This document shows, piece after piece, positions 17,181 through 24,957 of a stretch of 44,585 nt of DNA (its first letter is position 1; each line of letters opens with the position of its first letter). Source of the stretch: Opitutales bacterium (GTDB taxonomy: Bacteria > Verrucomicrobiota > Verrucomicrobiia > Opitutales > Oceanipulchritudinaceae); NCBI GenBank assembly GCA_020831585.1, contig JAFIGE010000026.1:1-44585 (forward strand), in the 5' to 3' direction. The notes under the pieces are model-generated. The model worked only from the letters and a program-made list of their open reading frames with translations, ran no database searches and had not been told where the DNA came from. Made by a program: the position numbers and the translations under genes.

Positions 17181-18769
17181 ACGACTCTGGCTCCATCCCC
17201 GTGCGCGTTCCGGGAAAGGGGGAACGAACTCTTCTTCGGAGCGGAGAGGAGCCGCCCCCGACATCCCTCGCGGATTTTCTCGAAGAGCATCAATGCCCGC
17301 TCAACACCCGTTGTGGGGGCCGCGGCCTCTGCCAGGGCTGCCGCGTGGAGCTGACCAGGGGCGACGGCGGGAAAGAGAACCTCCGCGCCTGCCAAACCAG
17401 ACTTGCGGACTTGCCGAAGGACCTGCGGCGCGTCGACATTCCGGAAGCTTCCTGGCGCGATCATTCGCTTCATGGCGTGAGCGTATTTGAAATCCGAACA
17501 TCGCTGCCAGCCCCGGACCCGCGGGCCGCAGGTCACGGAATTGCCTTGGACGTCGGTACGACAACAGTCGCTGCCGCCCTTTGGGATTTGGCCACGGGCC
17601 ACTGTTTGGGCCATGCTTCCATAGCCAACGCACAATCCCGCTATGGCGACAACGTGCTCGCACGGATCCAGCATGCTGTGGAAAAGTCCGGTGGGATTCG
17701 GGATCTGCAATCCCGGCTGGTCGCGAAGAGCCTGGTTCCCCTCATCCGCGATCTTTGCGGGCGGGCCGGGATCGAGCCGTCAAACCTTCGCATGGGCACC
17801 GCCAGCGGCAACACCGTGATGCTCCATACCCTCGCGGGAGAGCCTCTGGATGGTCTCAGCGTCTATCCCTTCCGCCCCGTCTTTCTTGTTGAGCGGATTT
17901 TCGAGGCGGGGGCTCTCTCTTCCAAGCTGCCTTTTCCCCTCCGCCTCTTGCCGGGCCTGGGGCCATTTGTGGGTGCGGACATTGCCGTGGGCGCGCTCGC
18001 CTCCGGCATACTCGAAGCCGAAGCCCCCGTCCTCCTCATTGATTTTGGCACGAATGGAGAAATTCTTCTTAAATCGGGAGACGGTTACCTGGCCACGGCC
18101 ACGGCGGCCGGACCGGCTTTTGAAGGTGGACGCCTCACTTGTGGAGCGACTGCGCGAAAGGGAGTGATCGCCTCGCTCCGGCGCGACCGGGGGACATGGG
18201 CCTGGAGCCTTGTTGGGAAGGTGGAGCCCACCACCGCCCCCGTCGGCATCTCCGGTGCGGCCTACATTGATTTCCTGGCCCTCGGCCACGCCGAGGGGCT
18301 CCTCAACGATTTTGGCCGCTTCGCGACGGGTCACCCGGAGGTCGCCGAGCGCCTGGATGCCGATGGTGATCGTGAGCGTTTCATCCGCCTCGGCCCGAAT
18401 CTTGTCATCACCGAAGGCGACGTGGCGGAGCTTCTCCAGGCCAAAGCCGCCATCGGGGGTGGGGTCGCCACCCTGCTCGACGAAGCGGGTCTACGCCCAG
18501 GCGACCTGCGTGGTGTGTATGTGGCCGGAGGTTTTGGCTACCACCTGCACCCTGGGCACGCCTGCCACATTGGCCTCTTGCCGGATGTTTTGCTGGAAAA
18601 GATCGAGACCGTGGGTAACGCCTCGCTCGCGGGAGCGTCGTTTTGCCTGCTCCACCCGTTCCCGCAGGCCCTCGCGCCTCTCGTCCAAGCCGTTCGGGTA
18701 ATCGAGCTGAACCAGGTGCCCTCCTTCGAAGACCACTTCACGGATGCCCTGCGTCTTGTGCCGGAGTGA
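17177..18769 (+). CDS. Reductive activator of corrinoid proteins (RACo, RamA/AcsV-like)
   Basis: This 530-residue ASKHA-type ATPase restores corrinoid proteins whose cobalt has slipped to the inactive Co(II) state. The N-terminal [2Fe-2S] ferredoxin domain has ligands Cys46, Cys52, Cys55 and Cys72 (RCGGRGLCQGC). It is followed by a linker and an ATPase domain with ALDVGTTTVAAALWDLATG, IDFGTNGEILL and VYVAGGFGYHLHPGHA. This is the RACo family of acetogens and related bacteria; DUF4445 is its C-terminal part. Together with MtaB, MtaC and the UroD proteins it strongly supports an active corrinoid methyl-transfer route. It is the last gene of the island; a repeat and transposase block follows. 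Confidence 0.94.
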   Translation: MNDSGSIPVRVPGKGERTLLRSGEEPPPTSLADFLEEHQCPLNTRCGGRGLCQGCRVELTRGDGGKENLRACQTRLADLPKDLRRVDIPEASWRDHSLHGVSVFEIRTSLPAPDPRAAGHGIALDVGTTTVAAALWDLATGHCLGHASIANAQSRYGDNVLARIQHAVEKSGGIRDLQSRLVAKSLVPLIRDLCGRAGIEPSNLRMGTASGNTVMLHTLAGEPLDGLSVYPFRPVFLVERIFEAGALSSKLPFPLRLLPGLGPFVGADIAVGALASGILEAEAPVLLIDFGTNGEILLKSGDGYLATATAAGPAFEGGRLTCGATARKGVIASLRRDRGTWAWSLVGKVEPTTAPVGISGAAYIDFLALGHAEGLLNDFGRFATGHPEVAERLDADGDRERFIRLGPNLVITEGDVAELLQAKAAIGGGVATLLDEAGLRPGDLRGVYVAGGFGYHLHPGHACHIGLLPDVLLEKIETVGNASLAGASFCLLHPFPQALAPLVQAVRVIELNQVPSFEDHFTDALRLVPE

Positions 18770-18784
18770 GGGGAGGCTCCCCCC

Positions 18785-19408
18785 GGTGGAGCCTTGAAAG
18801 GGCGAGGGGTCTGAATCGTCCTGTGAACGGGCATTGCCTTCCGCCCCTTCAGGGCGGCTGCGTTGGATGGCGGGGTCCCACGGCTTCGCCGCGGGCTATC
18901 GCCTGTCGCCGCGTTGCGGCTGGGAGGATCCGGAGCCGCTGGCGGGTTCGGAATGGGGAAGGCCGGGCGTGCGCCAGCCCCGAACACGGCGCGAGTTCCG
19001 GGTTTCACGAGCCCCGAATGGGGCGGGAGGCGATAGCCCAGGGCGGAGCGCAGCGCCGCCCTGGGTCCATGACGCCCCAACCGGTGAGCCCTGAAGGGGC
19101 GGTAGGTGCCAATCGTCCTGTGAACGGGCGTTGCCTTCCGCCCCTTCAGGGCGGCTGCGTTGGATGGCGGGGTCCCACGGCTTCGCCGCGGGCTATCGCC
19201 TGTCGCCGCGTTGCGGCTGGGAGGATCCGGAGCCGCTGGCGGGTTCGGAATGGGGAAGGCCGGGCGTGCGCCAGCCCCGAACACGGCGCGAGTTCCGGGT
19301 TTCACGAGCCCCGAATGGGGCGGGAGGCGATAGCCCAGGGCGGAGCGCAGCGCCGCCCTGGGTCCATGACGCCCCAACCGGTGAGCCCTGAAGGGGCGGT
19401 AGGTGTCA
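18785..19408. repeat. Two tandem copies of a 297-bp palindrome-rich repeat
   Basis: The unit recurs with a 297-bp period (the same AATCGTCCTGTGAACGGGC block begins at 18814 and 19111) and is almost identical between copies. Inside each unit the outer arms CCGCCCCTTCAGGG and CCCTGAAGGGGCGG are inverted, as are the inner arms GGGCTATCGCCT and AGGCGATAGCCC, so nested hairpins can form. Both strands stay open for long distances, giving false ORFs. A third, shorter copy lies at 19978-20213 on the other side of the transposase gene. With that gene it fills the space between RACo and rhaA, which converge here. No other gene is seen in 18770-19417. Confidence 0.92.
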
Positions 19409-19417
19409 CCTCCCCGA

Positions 19418-19870
19418 TCAATCCCAAACGTAATTCTCGTCGAAGGGGATCTCATATCTCGTCAACAACCTTCGATACTCCTCTTGAAACGTGACGGTCC
19501 GGTGATGTTCGGTTTGGTTGGCAAGATAGGCCTCGACAGCCTTTCGATGCGAAGGGCTGATGGAAAAAATCCCATACCCGCTCTGCCAGGAGAACTCCGG
19601 ATAGTGGGATCCCTTTGTTTTGATCCAACGGGAGCTACCTGTTTTTATGGCTTGGACAAGATCGGCGGGCGCAATCGTACGCGGATGGGCGATGAGTAGG
19701 TGGATATGATCGGCGACTGAACCTGCCTTGAGGAGGCCACCTTTGTGGGCGTTGATGATTCCACCAATGTATCCATGCAGGTCGTCGCGCAGGTCATCCT
19801 CGATGAACGGTTGGCGGTTCTTCGTGGAGAAAACCAGATGCACGAGCATTTGTGCCAGAGATTGGGGCAT
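19418..19870 (-). CDS. IS200/IS605-type Y1 transposase, REP-associated (RAYT-like)
   Basis: This 150-residue HUH nuclease has the divalent-metal motif His55-Ile-His57 (ADHIHLL) and the likely catalytic Tyr115 in VEAYLANQ. Family hallmarks are HLVFSTKNR near the start, WQSGYGIFS near residue 95 and YVWD at the very end. Y1 enzymes nick and join single-stranded DNA at hairpins. The start at 19870 was chosen because the open frame upstream runs into the repeat DNA and is not protein-like. Copies of the 297-bp repeat flank it on both sides, and the gene is visibly lower in GC than its neighbours, pointing to acquisition. It looks intact. Confidence 0.92.
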   Translation of the reverse strand: MPQSLAQMLVHLVFSTKNRQPFIEDDLRDDLHGYIGGIINAHKGGLLKAGSVADHIHLLIAHPRTIAPADLVQAIKTGSSRWIKTKGSHYPEFSWQSGYGIFSISPSHRKAVEAYLANQTEHHRTVTFQEEYRRLLTRYEIPFDENYVWD

Positions 19871-19977
19871 GGTGGGTTGGAAATGGATGTTTACCGCGTA
19901 AAGAACTCTTGATTTGAATGATTGATGGAGGGTTGCTGGCAACGCAAATCCGGAAGAAATTGTGGAATCAGGCCATT

Positions 19978-20213
19978 TGGGCGTTGCCTTCCGCCCCTTC
20001 AGGGCGGCTGCGTTGGATGGCGGAGTCCCACTTCGCCGCGGGCTATCGCCTGTCGCCGCTTTGCGGCTGGGAGGATCCGGTGCCGCTGGCGGGTTCGGAA
20101 TGGGGAAGGCCGGGCGTGCGCCAGCCCCGAACACGGCGCGAGTTCCGGGTTTCACGAGCCCCGAATGGGGCGGGAGGCGATAGCCCAGGGCGGAGCGCAG
20201 CGCCGTCCTGGGT
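19978..20213. repeat. Third, shortened copy of the 297-bp repeat
   Basis: This copy has the same order as 18785-19408, beginning GGGCGTTGCCTTCCGCCCC and ending CGCCGTCCTGGG. It has a few base changes and a small deletion near 20030 (CACTTCGCC against CACGGCTTCGCC), and it lacks the 3' arm with CCCTGAAGGGGCGG. It runs to within 6 bp of the stop of rhaA. The 107 bp between the transposase start and this copy are AT-richer and may hold the transposase promoter; no gene is seen in 19871-20218. Confidence 0.88.
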
Positions 20214-20218
20214 GGGTG

Positions 20219-21478
20219 TTACCCGCGCCGCCTGAGGGTAGATGCTTCGTAAGCGCGCACCGGGCCTATCCAGGCACCGTCGCCGGGGGCATCGTGGCGT
20301 CGACAGAACTCCTCCCAGACGAGGCCCCAGGGGAGAGACTTGGTGTCTTCCAGAAGAGCCAGGCGGGCCGTGTGATCGCCGCGTTCTTCCGCTGCGCGGA
20401 GGGCTTCCCGTGGGCGGAGGAGGCCGAGGAGGAGGGCCTTGCGGGTATTGCGTGCGCCGATGGTCCAAGCGGCCAGGCGATTGATGCTTGCGTCGAAAAA
20501 GTCCATGCCGATGGACACCCGGGGAAGGATTTCCGGATCGGCGACCTCGGCGAGCATCTCTTTCGTGGCGTCGTCGAGGTTGACGACGTGGTCGCTGTCC
20601 CAGCGCACGCCCCGCGAGACGTGCAGGAGCAGGTGGGGGACAAAGGGAAGCACGGCGGAAATTTTGTCGGCGACGGATTCCGTCGGGTGAAAGTGCCCGG
20701 CGTCCAGGCAGAGCCCGATCTGGTGCTTCGCGGCAAAGGCGAGGTAAAACTCGTGCGAGCCCACGGTGTAGGATTCCACGCCGATGCCGAAGAGCTTGCT
20801 TTCGACGGTGTCGATGTTCCATTCCGTCGCTATCGGGGCGGCGAGGATTTCCTCAAGGGATTGGAGGAGCCGGCGGCGGGGGCCGCTGCGGTCGGCCGGG
20901 GTGTCTTTGTAGCCGTCGGGTATCCAGATATTGGTGACGGTGGGGGTGCCGAGGGTTTTGCCGATTTCCGCCCCAATGCGGCGGGAGGCAATGCAGTGGT
21001 CGATCCAGAATCGGCGGATGCCAGCGTCCCGGTGCGAAAGGGTGAATCCGTCGGCGGCCTTGGGGTGGCCAAAGCAGGTCGGATTGAAGTCGATGCCCCA
21101 GCCGCGCGAGGCCGCCCAATCTATCCACGAGCGGAAGTGGGCGGCCGTGAGGGCGTCGCGGTCGGCTTTGGCGGAATTGTCCGTGGCGTAGCTGGCGTGC
21201 AGGTTCAGCCGCAGAGGTCCCGGAATGAGGCGGGCGACCGCATCAAGGTCGGCGGCAAGTTCGTCGAAATTCCGCGCCTTGCCGGAATAATCGCCGGTGG
21301 CGAGGCAGCCGGAACCGGCATTGCCCGAGCCACTTTCGAAGCCGGCGACATCGTCGCCTTGCCAGCAGTGCAGGGAGACGGGCACCTGACTGAGCTTTTC
21401 GAGAGCGGCTTCCGTGTCGATGCCGGCGGCGGCGAAGCGCTCTTTCGCGAAATTGTAGGGATGGGGGGAGGTTGACAT
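20219..21478 (-). CDS. rhaA: L-rhamnose isomerase
   Basis: This 419-residue metal-dependent isomerase converts L-rhamnose to L-rhamnulose in the cytoplasm. It follows E. coli RhaA closely over its whole length: VPVSLHCWQGDDVAGFE near the start, DFNPTCFGHP, SRRIGAEIGKTLGTPTVTNI, VESKLFGIGVESYTVGSHEF, CLDAGHFHPTE and HVSRGVRWDSDHV. These include the Glu, Asp and His metal ligands. It is the last gene of a minus-strand group with a TIM-barrel epimerase and two zinc dehydrogenases. No rhamnulokinase or rhamnulose-1-phosphate aldolase is in the window, so the rest of the route lies elsewhere or follows a dehydrogenase branch. Confidence 0.97.
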   Translation of the reverse strand: MSTSPHPYNFAKERFAAAGIDTEAALEKLSQVPVSLHCWQGDDVAGFESGSGNAGSGCLATGDYSGKARNFDELAADLDAVARLIPGPLRLNLHASYATDNSAKADRDALTAAHFRSWIDWAASRGWGIDFNPTCFGHPKAADGFTLSHRDAGIRRFWIDHCIASRRIGAEIGKTLGTPTVTNIWIPDGYKDTPADRSGPRRRLLQSLEEILAAPIATEWNIDTVESKLFGIGVESYTVGSHEFYLAFAAKHQIGLCLDAGHFHPTESVADKISAVLPFVPHLLLHVSRGVRWDSDHVVNLDDATKEMLAEVADPEILPRVSIGMDFFDASINRLAAWTIGARNTRKALLLGLLRPREALRAAEERGDHTARLALLEDTKSLPWGLVWEEFCRRHDAPGDGAWIGPVRAYEASTLRRRG

Positions 21479-21509
21479 GGTTGGGAAAGAATGGAGCCAT
21501 TCGAATTTT

Positions 21510-22436
21510 TTAAACCTTCACTTTCGCAAAAGCCTCTTTGATCGCGCGGAGGCTTTTCCGGAGTTCGTCGCCGAGGAGGGGGTCGCTGTAATCGCGCCCG
21601 ATTTTCGGGCCCATGATCTCGAGGTAGCCCACGACATCATCGACGGGCCACTCGGCGGTGTGTTCGAGGCAGAGCTCGCGCAAGGCGGCGAGGTCGACGA
21701 TGCCGCGGGCTTGCTCAGTCTCGTTAAAGCCGAAGGTCGAGCCAAAGATGGCGTCGGTGTTTTTGAAGTGGAACTCGCACATCAAAGGGATGGCAGCGCG
21801 GAAGAGATCCATGTTGGAATGGATGACGCTTTGTTGGGCGTCGCAAAGACCATGGCTGATGTCGCCGCAGAGGTAGGCGGGCACAGTGGAGGCGGGATAG
21901 GCGTTGTGGTGGGCGCGCATTTCGCCGATGTAGTGGCGCATCTCCTCTGGAGTTGTCGGGGGCTCGGCGAGGCAGGACATGGGCTCCATGGTGAGCGCGC
22001 GGAGGCCCAGCTTTTGTGCGCGGAAGGATAACTCCTTGAGGTGGCGGAGGTAGGTGGCAGTGCCGCGGGCCTTTTGTTCGGGCGGGGCGTCGCGGTAGAC
22101 CGCACCGGGGTTGGAGCCCACGTAGTCGGCACCCACGAGAGCACCGATTTCGAGCAAACGGTCGAAGCCACGGCGGGCGACGGCTTCCATGCGCGGATCG
22201 CCGACGAAGAAGCCGCCCAGTTCGCGATGGGCCGTGAAGACACTCTTGATGCGGAGTCCCCGGCTTTCCGCTTTTTCACGGAGGTCGACGAAGTAACTGT
22301 CGTCGAGAAAGTAGAGTTCGTAGAAGGAGCCGAGCTGGACGAAGCGCACGCCCTCTTCGGCGAGCAGATCAAAGAGCCAGTCGAAGCTGTAGCGGGTTTC
22401 AATGCAGTCGGTCTTGAGGCCGATTTGGATGTCCAT
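21510..22436 (-). CDS. Sugar-phosphate isomerase/epimerase-fold protein
   Basis: This 308-residue xylose-isomerase-like TIM barrel has candidate metal ligands in TMEPMSC, CGDISHG and CEFHFKN. Weakly similar proteins act as erythrulose-phosphate isomerases or ketose epimerases; the substrate here cannot be named. The start at 22436 (MDIQIGLKTD) fits the first beta strand, while the longer frame upstream is non-protein-like. It lies 31 bp upstream of rhaA and 58 bp downstream of the dehydrogenase 22495-23553, so all are probably co-transcribed. It differs clearly from the other TIM-barrel protein at 7655. Confidence 0.85.
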   Translation of the reverse strand: MDIQIGLKTDCIETRYSFDWLFDLLAEEGVRFVQLGSFYELYFLDDSYFVDLREKAESRGLRIKSVFTAHRELGGFFVGDPRMEAVARRGFDRLLEIGALVGADYVGSNPGAVYRDAPPEQKARGTATYLRHLKELSFRAQKLGLRALTMEPMSCLAEPPTTPEEMRHYIGEMRAHHNAYPASTVPAYLCGDISHGLCDAQQSVIHSNMDLFRAAIPLMCEFHFKNTDAIFGSTFGFNETEQARGIVDLAALRELCLEHTAEWPVDDVVGYLEIMGPKIGRDYSDPLLGDELRKSLRAIKEAFAKVKV

Positions 22437-22494
22437 GGTGGTTGGGCGGTTGGGCTGGTCGGCGGGATGAAGTGAAGTGGGGTGGGGGCCGTTG

Positions 22495-23553
22495 TCAGGC
22501 CCCGCAAAGATCGGGGCTGACGCGGAAGATGACCTTGTTGTGGTACGCGCGGCGGTGACGGATGCTCTCAAAGATCTTCGGCCCCTCTTCGAGCAGGGGG
22601 GTGTCGGTCACGAGGGGCGCGATCTGGAGCCCGTCGTCCATGAATTTGAGGACGGTGCTCCAGTCGTCCGTCCCACGGGGCACAACTTTGCTGTTCCACG
22701 TGCCGTGGAGGGTGAGTTCGCGCCGGAGGATGCTGGAGAAAGCTTTTTCGCCCAGGCGGAACTCTCCGTGTAGGTTGCCCATGAAAACGACCTCGCCGAA
22801 GGTGGCGGCGCAGGCGAGGGCTTGCGTGAAGGTGACGGGCAGCCCACAGGCTTCCACGACCCGCTCAATGCCGCGCCCATCCGTGGCGTCCATGACCGCC
22901 CGGACGGGATCGCCCGCGCAGGCGTCGATGGTTTCGAAGCCCATTTCGGCGGCGAGTTCGCGCTTGCGCACGTCCACGTCGGAAACGAGGACCCGCGCAC
23001 AACCGTGCAGGCGCAGCCACTGGGCGGTCAGGTTGCCAATCGGGCCGCCGCCGATGACGAGGGCGGTGTCGCCCACTTGGATGCGCAATTTGCGCACACC
23101 GTGGAGGGCGACGGCCGCCGGCTCGGTGCAGGCGGCGTGAAGGAGGCGCACGCGCTCCGGAAGGCGGAAAAGGTTGGCCACGGGCACGCGGAGAATCTCC
23201 TGCATGCCTCCATCGCGGCGGGAGCCAAAGTAGTCGTAGCCCGTGGTCTGCGCGAAATCGCCTGTGTCATAGACCGGCTCACCGGGCTTGGGGATGAGCG
23301 GGAAAACCGCCACCCGTTCGCCTGGCGCGAATCCGTGGCCCGCTTCCTCCACGATTCCGCTGAACTCGTGGCCAAGGACGAGCGGGTAGTGGTAGGCCCC
23401 GCCCTCGTCGAAACCGCGCGGGAGGTCGCTCCCGCAGATGCCACAAGCGGCCACGCGCACACGCAGGCATTGGGAGCCGGGGTTCTCCGTCGGTTCGGGG
23501 CGGTCCGAATGGAAGACAAATTTTCCGGGGGCTTTGAGGACGAGGGCTTTCAT
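22495..23553 (-). CDS. Medium-chain zinc alcohol dehydrogenase, GatD-like
   Basis: This 352-residue NAD(P)-dependent polyol dehydrogenase has catalytic-zinc ligands Cys40 (GICGSD) and His62-Glu63 (LGHEFSG), and a Rossmann motif VIGGGPIGNLTA. YDYFGSRRDGGMQE and ELTLHGTWNS match galactitol-1-phosphate dehydrogenase-like proteins. The four cysteines of the structural zinc lobe are gone: the region reads PLIPKPGEPVYDTGDFAQTT. Likely substrates are sugar alcohols or their phosphates, or a deoxy-sugar intermediate of the neighbouring rhamnose genes. Confidence 0.9.
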   Translation of the reverse strand: MKALVLKAPGKFVFHSDRPEPTENPGSQCLRVRVAACGICGSDLPRGFDEGGAYHYPLVLGHEFSGIVEEAGHGFAPGERVAVFPLIPKPGEPVYDTGDFAQTTGYDYFGSRRDGGMQEILRVPVANLFRLPERVRLLHAACTEPAAVALHGVRKLRIQVGDTALVIGGGPIGNLTAQWLRLHGCARVLVSDVDVRKRELAAEMGFETIDACAGDPVRAVMDATDGRGIERVVEACGLPVTFTQALACAATFGEVVFMGNLHGEFRLGEKAFSSILRRELTLHGTWNSKVVPRGTDDWSTVLKFMDDGLQIAPLVTDTPLLEEGPKIFESIRHRRAYHNKVIFRVSPDLCGA

Positions 23554-23656
23554 GGAAGGTCTACTGATCTCGGGCGCCGTGGTTCAAGCGTAGGCGGGTG
23601 GCCATCTTGGCCCCCGCCCCGGAGGGTGTTTTTGGCCGAGGGCGCGGGGCGATTGT

Positions 23657-23707
23657 CTGCGGCTCCGCAGATGCTCGCATCGCACGCGCTGACCCCAGGA
23701 TGGGGTC
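23657..23707. repeat. Short hairpins between the two dehydrogenase genes
   Basis: CTGCGGCTCCGCAG (23657-23670) is a perfect 6-bp stem-loop, and GACCCCAGGATGGGGTC (23691-23707) is another with a 5-nt loop. They lie in the 207-bp gap after the stop of the upstream minus-strand dehydrogenase. The arrangement resembles dispersed REP elements and may mark an operon boundary or processing site; neither has a U-tract. Confidence 0.5.
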
Positions 23708-23760
23708 GCGCCACGTGGCTGCCCGCGAGTTTGGATGTGGGGGGATGTTTCATCGGCGGA

Positions 23761-24873
23761 TCAGTCCCAGTCGATGATGACCTTGAGGCTGTCGGGATCG
23801 GCCGCGCGGTTGATGGCCTCAAGGATTTGATCGGGGCGGAAGCGTTCGTCGGGGCGCGTCATGCGGTCGAGGAGGGGAAGTTTGCCCTCTGCAAGGAGGC
23901 TGTGCGCGAGGCGGATGCCGTGCATGGAGGAACCGTGGGTGGCCTGGTAGCACTGGAGTTTGTAATGGATGTCGTTGTTCAGGTCCACTTCCTGGGCGAT
24001 GCGCGGCTTGCCCCCGGCCCCTTTCACGCCGGCGTGGGCATCGAGCACGGTGCCGTAGCCGAGTAGCTTCACAGACAGTTCATAGCCCTCGCGGCAAGGA
24101 GCGTTCATCATGACGAAGTGGGGTTCATTGAAGGGGCGGCACTCCGCGAAGACCCGTTCGACGACCGCATCGTCCCAGCGAACGCCGACCACACGGTCGT
24201 CTCCAAAATCGATCAAAACCCGATCAAGTCGGGCGGCTCCCCGGTTCACCAAAATGATCTTGCGCGCCCCCATGGCGCGGGCGCATTGGAGGGCGTAGGT
24301 GCTCTGCGCCCCCGCTCCGATGAGCACGACGACGCGGTTTTCAATGCAGTTGTTGACCCGCGTCATCCCCTCAAGGGTGCAGGCGAGGGGCTCCAGTTGG
24401 CAGGCGTGGTCGGGGTTGAAGCCGGAAGGGAATTTCACAATCGGCCCAAGATCGACAAACCAGTCCGGCAACACGGCGTGGCTGCGCGCGAAGCCTGGGA
24501 ACTCGTGACCGGTGGCCTGCGTGTTCGGGCAGGAGGTCCAGTCGCCCGTGCCCTCGTCACCGCAGTAGATGCATGTGCGGTCACCGCACGGAATGTCGCA
24601 TCCGAGGCCGACGAGATCGCCCGGAGCGAACTTCGTCACGCCCTCGCCCACGGCCTCCACGGTGGCGCTCACCTCATGCAGAATGACGGCGGGCCATTCG
24701 CGGATGCGGGGCAGGCCGACCCTCTGAATGACCACATCGGATTGGCACACGGAGGTCCGCCGCGTGCGCAGCAGGATTTCGCCCGGTCCCGGTAGCGGAA
24801 TAGGTCCGCGCGCGGGGGTAAAGGCTCCTCCGGGGCGGTCGAGGAAGTAGGAAAGGCTTTCGGTGGCAGGCAT
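23761..24873 (-). CDS. Medium-chain zinc dehydrogenase (sorbose-phosphate reductase-like)
   Basis: This 370-residue zinc-dependent oxidoreductase has Cys43 (SVCQSD) and His66-Glu67 at the catalytic zinc. An intact cysteine-rich structural lobe (Cys92, 96, 101, 104, 115) is followed by a Rossmann-type domain with LIGAGAQSTYALQCARAMGA. It resembles L-sorbose-1-phosphate-reductase-like members of the family, but the assignment is weak. It is the first gene of the minus-strand rhamnose group and is divergent from the epimerase gene at 24958, with 84 bp between the starts. That gap contains repeated TTGATT motifs that may be an operator. Confidence 0.85.
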   Translation of the reverse strand: MPATESLSYFLDRPGGAFTPARGPIPLPGPGEILLRTRRTSVCQSDVVIQRVGLPRIREWPAVILHEVSATVEAVGEGVTKFAPGDLVGLGCDIPCGDRTCIYCGDEGTGDWTSCPNTQATGHEFPGFARSHAVLPDWFVDLGPIVKFPSGFNPDHACQLEPLACTLEGMTRVNNCIENRVVVLIGAGAQSTYALQCARAMGARKIILVNRGAARLDRVLIDFGDDRVVGVRWDDAVVERVFAECRPFNEPHFVMMNAPCREGYELSVKLLGYGTVLDAHAGVKGAGGKPRIAQEVDLNNDIHYKLQCYQATHGSSMHGIRLAHSLLAEGKLPLLDRMTRPDERFRPDQILEAINRAADPDSLKVIIDWD

Positions 24874-24895
24874 GGTGGTGGGGGAGGGAGATTTT

Positions 24896-24952
24896 TTGAT
24901 TGAATTGATTGATTGAAGTTGATTGGGTCAAGGTCGAACGATCAAAAATCAA
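24896..24952. promoter_or_regulatory. Candidate operator: repeated TTGATT motifs
   Basis: Four copies of TTGATT begin at 24896, 24905, 24909 and 24919, and an inverted copy AATCAA lies at 24947-24952. They sit in the 84-bp spacer between the divergent dehydrogenase and epimerase genes. A DeoR-type repressor, a family that often binds direct repeats, is encoded two genes away at 25788. CGATCAAA at 24939-24946 recurs at 34654-34661 upstream of the second sulfatase/DeoR pair. Binding is inferred from layout only. Confidence 0.4.
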
Positions 24953-24957
24953 TCATA

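Noticed and set aside
18643-19494. Long frames and two identical 86-codon frames within the 297-bp repeats
   Set aside because: They exist because the repeat unit is a multiple of three bases (297) and GC-rich; the text is repeated and palindromic, not protein-like.
19871-20155. N-terminal extension of the transposase frame by 95 codons
   Set aside because: The extension is encoded by the flanking repeat copy and AT-rich spacer; the family N-terminus begins at the ATG at 19870.
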